NCBI GenBank assembly: GCA_910579435.1
Contig: CAJTVF010000075.1
Span: 1-7,166, forward strand
From: an uncultured Oscillibacter sp.
Lineage (GTDB): Bacteria > Bacillota > Clostridia > Oscillospirales > Oscillospiraceae
Direction: 5' to 3'
DNA length: 7,166 bases
In this document: positions 1-6,600 of the stretch, piece by piece
Layout: each line of letters opens with the position of its first letter
Position numbering within the stretch: position 1 is the first letter of the stretch
Notes under the pieces: generated by a model
The model's database searches: none
The model's input: only the letters and a program-made list of their open reading frames with translations
Told to the model about the DNA's origin: nothing
Translations under genes and position numbers: made by a program

Positions 1-36
1 TCCGCTTTCTTTCAACATAGCCAGATTTCCTATGTT

Positions 37-441
37 CTAATTCGGGAGTAATAATTCCGGATCATTAGCATTGCTTTCACCCGCTGGAATAATCTTGACA
101 GATTCGACTCTATGCATGATTTTTATAGGGCTTTGCGTCTCAAAACAAGCCTGTAAATTAAAAAATGTAGCAACACCGCACATTTCTGTGCCATGCCCAA
201 ATTGATCTGCTGTCCCCCACGCACTATTTATTGTTTGAGAGTCTTCATCAGAAATCAAATTTTGAAGTAATGGATGTCCATTATTTACACCTGTGTCTAA
301 TATACAAATCGTGGTTACAGACGGATCAATTTCTATACGGGAGCATAAATCATCAACCCACTCTCTTTGTTCAACGATATTTTGCTGTGTAAATAATTCT
401 GCGGTTTCAGGTATGAGTTTTCGCCTGATCTTGAACAGTAT
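37..441 (-). pseudogene. Subtilisin-like (S8) serine protease fragment
   Basis: Remnant of an S8 peptidase. Recognisable homology begins at ILFKIRRKLIPETAELF (about 441) and includes EQREWVDDLCSRI. The catalytic Asp motif ICILDTGVNNGHPLL has its Asp codon at 295-297, and the catalytic His motif FGHGTEMCGVA has its His codon at 193-195. After VESVKIIP and NDPEL the frame ends at a TAG (37-39). The oxyanion Asn and the GTS.A.P Ser region are absent, so it cannot be an active protease. An in-frame ATG exists at 519, but it lies inside the terminator hairpin without a ribosome-binding site, and the intervening codons read like non-coding GC-rich DNA, so I do not treat it as the start. RRKLIPET and VESVKI resemble large S8 peptidases often encoded beside an AAA+ ATPase; in those a long N-terminal region precedes this segment. 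G+C is 38%, against about 60% for the neighbouring gene. Confidence 0.75.
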
Positions 442-502
442 ACCGCCGCCCACAGCCCCAGAAGCAGGCGGTTCCCATTGTAACAGGCCGGCGCAGCAAC
501 AT

Positions 503-550
503 AAAAAGGCCCCCGGCATAGAGCATATGCTCTATGCCGGGGGCCTTTCC
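503..550 (-). terminator. Rho-independent terminator of the large gene
   Basis: Bases 505-548 form a perfect 44-nt palindrome. The stem includes GGCCCCCGGCATAGAGC and closes around a central ATAT. Read on the minus strand it starts 56 bases past the TAA of the large gene and is followed directly by a T5 run (complement of the A run at 503-507). The plus-strand side has only T3 then CC, so termination is expected mainly for minus-strand transcription. This marks the end of the transcript and separates the large gene from the protease fragment. Confidence 0.88.
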
Positions 551-603
551 TATTTCCGTTTACGAAAAACGTTCGCTGGGCAAGCGCGGTTCTTCCGCTT
601 CCC

Positions 604-3600
604 TTACGCGATGCCGAACAGGGTACAGAACCGCTGCATGAATACCGCGAAGTGCGCACGGGACGCCGTGCCCTCGGGGTTCAGCAGGCCTTGGCTGGTG
701 CCCTGCATGATGCCGTTACCCACAGCCCATGCCAGCGCCTCCTGCGCGTAAGCAGCAACCTTGTCTGCGTCAGCATAGCTTTCCAGGCCCACGCTGCCAG
801 TAATCGGATAGCCCTTCAGCTGGGCATAGCGGTACAGCATAGTCACCATCTGCTGGCGGCTCATGGTATTGGCCCCCTTGGTTCCGTCAGACACGCCGCT
901 GCTCACAGCCCAGACGGCTGCGGCGCTCATGTCGGCGGGGTTGGCGCCGTTCAGGCGGCCCAGGACCATCCACAGCTGCTGGCGCGTGACCTGGCGGTCC
1001 GGGTTGAACTCGTTGCTTCCATAACCCTGCATAATACCCTTTTGAGCGGCCCAGGAGATCGCGTCTTCCGCCCAGAAGCCGGCGGGAACATCGCGGAAGC
1101 TCCCGCTGGACGCAGAAGGAGTTTCCTCAGCCGGGGGATTCGAGGGACGGACACTGGGCTTGGAGGTTCCGTCACTGCCGCCGCCGGAAGATCCGCCGGG
1201 CTTATCGGGCTTTTCCGGTGTCTCGGGCTGATCCGACAGCTTTTCAATCTCGTCGCAGTTCCGCACGCGGAGAACAGGGACGGAAACATCGCTGTCTCCC
1301 TCGGGATGGCTATAGAGGAGGCCTATGGCGGAAACCGTTTGACCGTCCTTCAGCCAAGTGTGGATATTGTTCACGCCCTCAGGATTGGTGATATATCCAT
1401 CAATAAACACTGTAGCAGCCTTGCCGGAGCTGTCGGTCAGCTTGAACTGGGAAACCCGGCCGCCCGCCAGAACGATGTCGCTTACCGTACCGCTGGTTTT
1501 GACCAGCAGTCCGCCGTAGGTCTCGTAGTCCGTGGCCTGGGCGGTGGTCAGCTCCGTGGGTTCGTAAATATAGGGTTCCGCATCCAGAATCTCCAGATTA
1601 ATAACCTGAAGCTCCCGGTCGCCCTGATAGGCGTCGGTATAGCCCAGGACCCGCACCTTCGTGCCGATGGCGAGGCCCGCCGTGGCATAGGGGAATACGT
1701 CGGTGCCGCCGCTGGCGTCCTGCACATAGATGGAGTCGAAGAAGGTGGTGCCGGGGTTCGTGGTTCCGCTTGTAACGTAGCCCTCAATCGCAAAGACCTT
1801 GTTCAGAGGGGCCTTCCGGGTCTCGGCAATGGGAGTAATCTCGATGCCGGAACGGACCATGCCCAGGATGTTCTCATAGATGGTCCGGTTGGCGTAGGGC
1901 AGATCCCAGATGTTATCCAGCTCCGCCGCAACCTCAAAGTCGGAGAGGAAGACGCCTCCCGCCGCGAAGACCGTACCGCTTCCAATTTCCTCGCAGGCCA
2001 GGAAGCAGACGTTTCCAGGCTCCGCCGTAGGCAGTCCGTCGTTGTCGCTGTCGGCGGCGTAGGTGGTATCGAAGCCCTTCACCAGCCAGGTGCCGCTGCC
2101 GGGATCCACCGTGCAGCCGGAATACTGGCTGTAGGTCTGGTAAGTCTCGCCTTCGGCAACCGTTTCCGGTGCGATGATGCCCCTGCACCATTTGGAAGCC
2201 ATATTAAAGGTTTCCGGATACAAACGGTACGCCTGTCCGCCGTTGTGCGTGTCATCCATGGCCTGGTCGTCGTTGATCCTCAAGGAGGAGCCAATGGCGG
2301 CCAGCAATTTATTCAGCTGCGCGGCGGCGTGGTTTTCCGCGCCGTTGGCCTGTTTGTCCTGATAGTCGGCCAGGCCGCAGACCGCGATATTGCCGCCGCC
2401 CGCAACATAGTCCTTTACCATCTGGATGAAACTGTCCTCGAACATGGAGTGCTCATAGGGCCCCGCATTGTCGGTACCAGTCCGGCGGGCCGGGGCGGAG
2501 ATTACCAGCAGCTGGCAGTTCTCCAGCAGGTCCGCCGTAATCTCCCGGGCAATGATGACTTCCACGCCCAGTCCCGCGGCGATGGTGGTCATGTTGCCCA
2601 TTCTCCCGCCATAGTAGCCGGTAACATAGTCGTTATAGTGGGAGCCGTCCACAATGACGCGGCTGACCACGTTCCCCGGCATGACCTTCAGCTCCAGTTC
2701 CTGCGTATAGGTCTTTTCCACACCCCTCAGCGTACCACGCACGGTGGCGACCACAGTCACGCTGCCATCCGTGTCAAAGGAGGTGGTAAAGGAGGTGGTG
2801 GCAGTACCCAGCCTGGGAACGCGGGTCACGTCCTTGGCAGAGTGAAGAAGCTCGCCGGTCTCCTTGACGGTAAAGTCGATGGAGCGAACCTCCAGGGGGG
2901 ACGTCTCGTTGTTGTAGAGTTCCAGCGTAAAGCTCTGCTCCTGTCCAGCCACCGTGATGGCCTTTTCCGCCGTCAGGCTGGTGATGCCCACGGCCTCCAC
3001 CGTGCCTACCCACACCGGGGCGGTCACAGCGATGTCACCGTCATCCTGGGTGACCCGGATGTAGTAATAGGAGTAGTCGCCGGGATTCTCAACCGTAAAC
3101 GTAACGGTTCCATTGCCGGAAACGGACTTGCTTTGCAGGGACTTGCCGCCGTTGACAATAACCTCCACCGTGGCGCCCTCGTCGTTGGGGTCGTTCAGGG
3201 CGACGGAAATTTCCGCCGAATCCCCGCTGACATAGCTGTCCGCGCCCAGGATGGCGCCCATGATGTTTCCGTCAAAGGTGTAATAAATCTCCAGGTTCAG
3301 GTCCTCGGTGGCGTAGACCCGGTAGTTGCGCATGGCGTCGTAAATCGCGTCCTCGGAAAGCTCATCCACCAGCACCACGTCCCGTCCGGTGTTGGCGGTG
3401 CCCCAGCCTCCCTTGTGGTTGTCCTGGTTGTTGCTGGGGGCCACGTGCCAGCCCTTATCCAGGGCCCGGGTGTAGTACTCGTAGGAGGGGAAGTAGCCGG
3501 AGGAGCCGATGGCCCCCTCGCCGTTGCCCACCTCAATCAGGGTAATCAGCTGGTCAATCTCCTCGTCGTAATGGGCGAAGTCAGAGAAATCGCCGAAGGT

Positions 3601-6600
3601 GGTGCCGGGGTGGTTGAACTGGCTGATGGAGGTAGGAACGGTTTTCAGCTCCGCGTAGTAGTTTTGCAGCGCGGTGGAATAGGCGCTGTAATCCGATTGG
3701 GTCCGGGCCTGATAGCCGGGCGTGTTGAAGGTGTTGATATGGCCCAGGCCGTTGGACCAGGTCATCTCATAGCCGAAGATGCCCACGAAATTCGTGTCGG
3801 TGATATCCCGGGCCAGCTTCTTGCCCTCGTTCCACTCGGTTCCGGTGGGCGTGTCTGCCAGCCGGCCAACCGAGCTGACACAGTCGAAGGAGTTGGAGTG
3901 GTCCGTGACGGACAGGAAGTCCATGTTCCAAACGTCCTGGTCCAGGTTCCTGACGGAACGGAAGGCCTCCGCCGCTGTGCCCGCGCCGTCGGAATAGCTG
4001 GTGTGGGAATGCATCTGGCCGAAATACAGTTTAAATTTCTCGCTGAGGCGCTGGGTAAATGTCCGGGTGGTAACGGCACTGGCCGCATAGCCCTCCTTTT
4101 CCGCATAGGCGGAGACAGTCAGGGTCCCGAAGCCGTCCGTCAGGGTGATTTTCGTGGTTCCGGGAACATAGGGCTTGTAGACCAGATTGCCGCTGTCGTC
4201 CATCTCGCCGAGAGAGTAGAAGATGGCCGCACCCTCAGTGGCGGTGGTAAGCTCCACGTCTACGGAGCCGTTCCCCAGATAGACGCTGCCGCCGTTGGGG
4301 TTCATCTGCACGCTGGCCACGGCGGCGGGACGGTAGGTCATCGTCCGGACGGCGCTGTCCGCCTTGCCCGTACTGGAGGCGTAGGTGAACAGAGTGGCGG
4401 GCAGGGTATCGGGGACGATGGCGGTATTGCCCTCGGTATAGCTCACAGAGCCCGTCGCATTGTCCGCCCAGCCGTAGTAAACCGTCGCGCCGGAGGTGGC
4501 GCAGGTAAGGCTGATCTGCGTGCCCGCGCCCACATCCTCCAGGTTGTCTGGCTCGATGACGACGTATTGGGTAACGCCGCTGGAGACCACGGGACTGCCC
4601 GACAGCTTTACCGTGTCGGCGCGGACGGTGCCGCTGATCTCACCATTTTTTCCATCGGCGCGGGTATTTCCGGGAACCAGGCGGATGTACAGCTCCTCCG
4701 CGTTCTCCGCGCCCACGGGAACGTCAAAGGCAAAGCTGATATAGGTGCCGCCGGGTACTATGGAGGTCTTGGCGATACCGTCTGTAATAGTTCCCTCTTT
4801 CGTCACAGGCGTGCCAACGCCGCCCGCGCCATACTGCGTATAGGAAGCGCTGTAGGAGCCTTTGTCAAAGCTGCCGAAGCTGACGCCGTCCGTGGAGTAC
4901 TGGAGCGTCCACTCACCCGCAGCAGCAGCGGTGGTCCGCAGGCGGAAGGAGAGCTTCATGCCGCCCCAGCCCTTGCTGGAGGTCTTGAACTGGAGATAAT
5001 CGTCGCTTCCCGCGCCGATGCTGGAGCCGCCCATATAGTAGGAGGTGTTTCCTGCTCCTCCTCCGGCGCCGGTTCCGGTGGTAAAGGGCTTCACAGGGCT
5101 GCCGTTAGAGACGGCGGTGAACTTGGAACCGCTGTCCAGCATATCGCCAATCGCCAGCAGGTCGCCGGGAATGGACAGGGCATTGTCCGCATAGCGGCTT
5201 CCGCCGCCCCACTGGGCGATGACCTGCTCTATGTCGGAATCCACGGTCCAGTCGATGTTCTTCACATTCTCCGCCTTGACGAACAGCATGGTAAAGATCG
5301 GATCGCCGTCCTTCAGGCTGAAGGTGGTGAAGTTGCCGCCATAGAATTCAATGTACTGATTCTTATTTCCCTTATACTCCGCCTGGGTGCTCCGCACAAG
5401 CCAGCCGTCTTGGGCGGTATTCATTGACAGCGCCCACTTGGTGCAGACGGCGCTCTCCGCCGCCGCCAGAGTCAGGCTGTTGCCATCGGCCTTGGTGTTG
5501 AGCAGTCTGCCGTCGGGGGCTGTGAAGGTGTATTCCTCCGCGCCATCCGCGCCCGTAGTAACGCCAACCGTCAGGACCAGATAGCTGTCGGACTCCACAA
5601 ACAGGCTTCCGCCGCCGGAGGAGGCCGCCGCGCCCGCCAGGCGGTCGCCGCTGGCCGTGCCGGTCATGACCTGCCCGCCGCCGGGGTAGAACAGCACGAC
5701 CTTCTCGCCATCGGCGGGCTTGTAGAGCTCCACAGGGGGCGCTGGGATATCCTCCACGTCGTTCGTAATGGTAATGTCAGCGTCGGAATTGACCAGGAGA
5801 TAATTACCCGAGCTGTTCCTGCTCACCACTGCCGTCACATCAACAGTGTCCCCCGCGCTCAGGCTCGCCAGCGAGGAGGCGTAGTTGGTAATATTGATGG
5901 TCTTCTCCGCGTCGCCTTCGCCCCCGGACAGGGTTACGGTCTTGCCGCTGACGGCTTTGACCTTCGCCCCGGTAACCTTAATGAGCTGGGCCTGCACATC
6001 GTCATTAATTCCGGCGATGTCCACATCCTTGGGCTCGGGCAGGGTTCCCGGCTCTGTGCCGAAAACCGTTACCTTGACCAGCTCCAAGAGGCCGTTGTAA
6101 TCAGCCAGTCCGCCGGAGACCGTCACCTTCTGGCCCCGGTTGAGGTTCAGGCTGTTGTCGTACAGAACGATTCCGGCGGTGTCGTCCTGGATGTAATAGT
6201 TGCTTCCGCTCTTATAGGTTACAACGCCGGAGACGGCGAAGGTATCCCCGGGATCGCTCGAGGTGCCCGCAGTGCCCTGCCGGGCCACCGCGATGGGCTT
6301 CACGCTGGCGGAATCAAAAATGTGATAAGTCAGGTCCAGCACGTCGCTGTCGTCCAAGCCGCTTTTCGTGGCCCTGACCTTGACGCTGTAGTCGCCGGAC
6401 GCGTCAGCGGGAATCGTGAACGTGTTTCCCGTCACGTTCGGCCAGGTGCTTCCGCTGTCAGTGCTGATCTGATAGGTCACACCCTTGGTTGTGCAAGAGA
6501 GTGTTACGGTTGCTCCCTTAGCAACCGTACTCCCGGTACCGGGAGTGGCCGTGGGCGTCTTGACCTTGGTTTCGGGAACAGGGGCCGCGTTAGATTTGAA

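Noticed and set aside
437..442. TATACT on the minus strand as a -10 box for the protease fragment
   Set aside because: Seventeen bases upstream the -35 position reads GCTTCT, a poor match; the only TTACAA is 35 bases away. It also sits inside the conserved protease codons.
442..519. ATG at 519 as the real start of the protease
   Set aside because: It lies within the terminator palindrome, has no ribosome-binding site, and the first 26 codons have no resemblance to the protease family.
293..751. Open frames across the terminator on both strands (plus 293-751, minus 333-659)
   Set aside because: They cross the terminator and the ends of other genes, have no ribosome-binding site and show no recognisable domain.
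652..5427. A very long open frame on the plus strand (1591 codons) opposite the large gene
   Set aside because: It is in exact codon register with the minus-strand gene. Stops there would require TTA, CTA or TCA codons in the sense gene, which this GC-rich codon usage avoids. Its translation is rich in Gly/Val/His/Arg with no domain, while the opposite strand gives clear PHP and SLH motifs.
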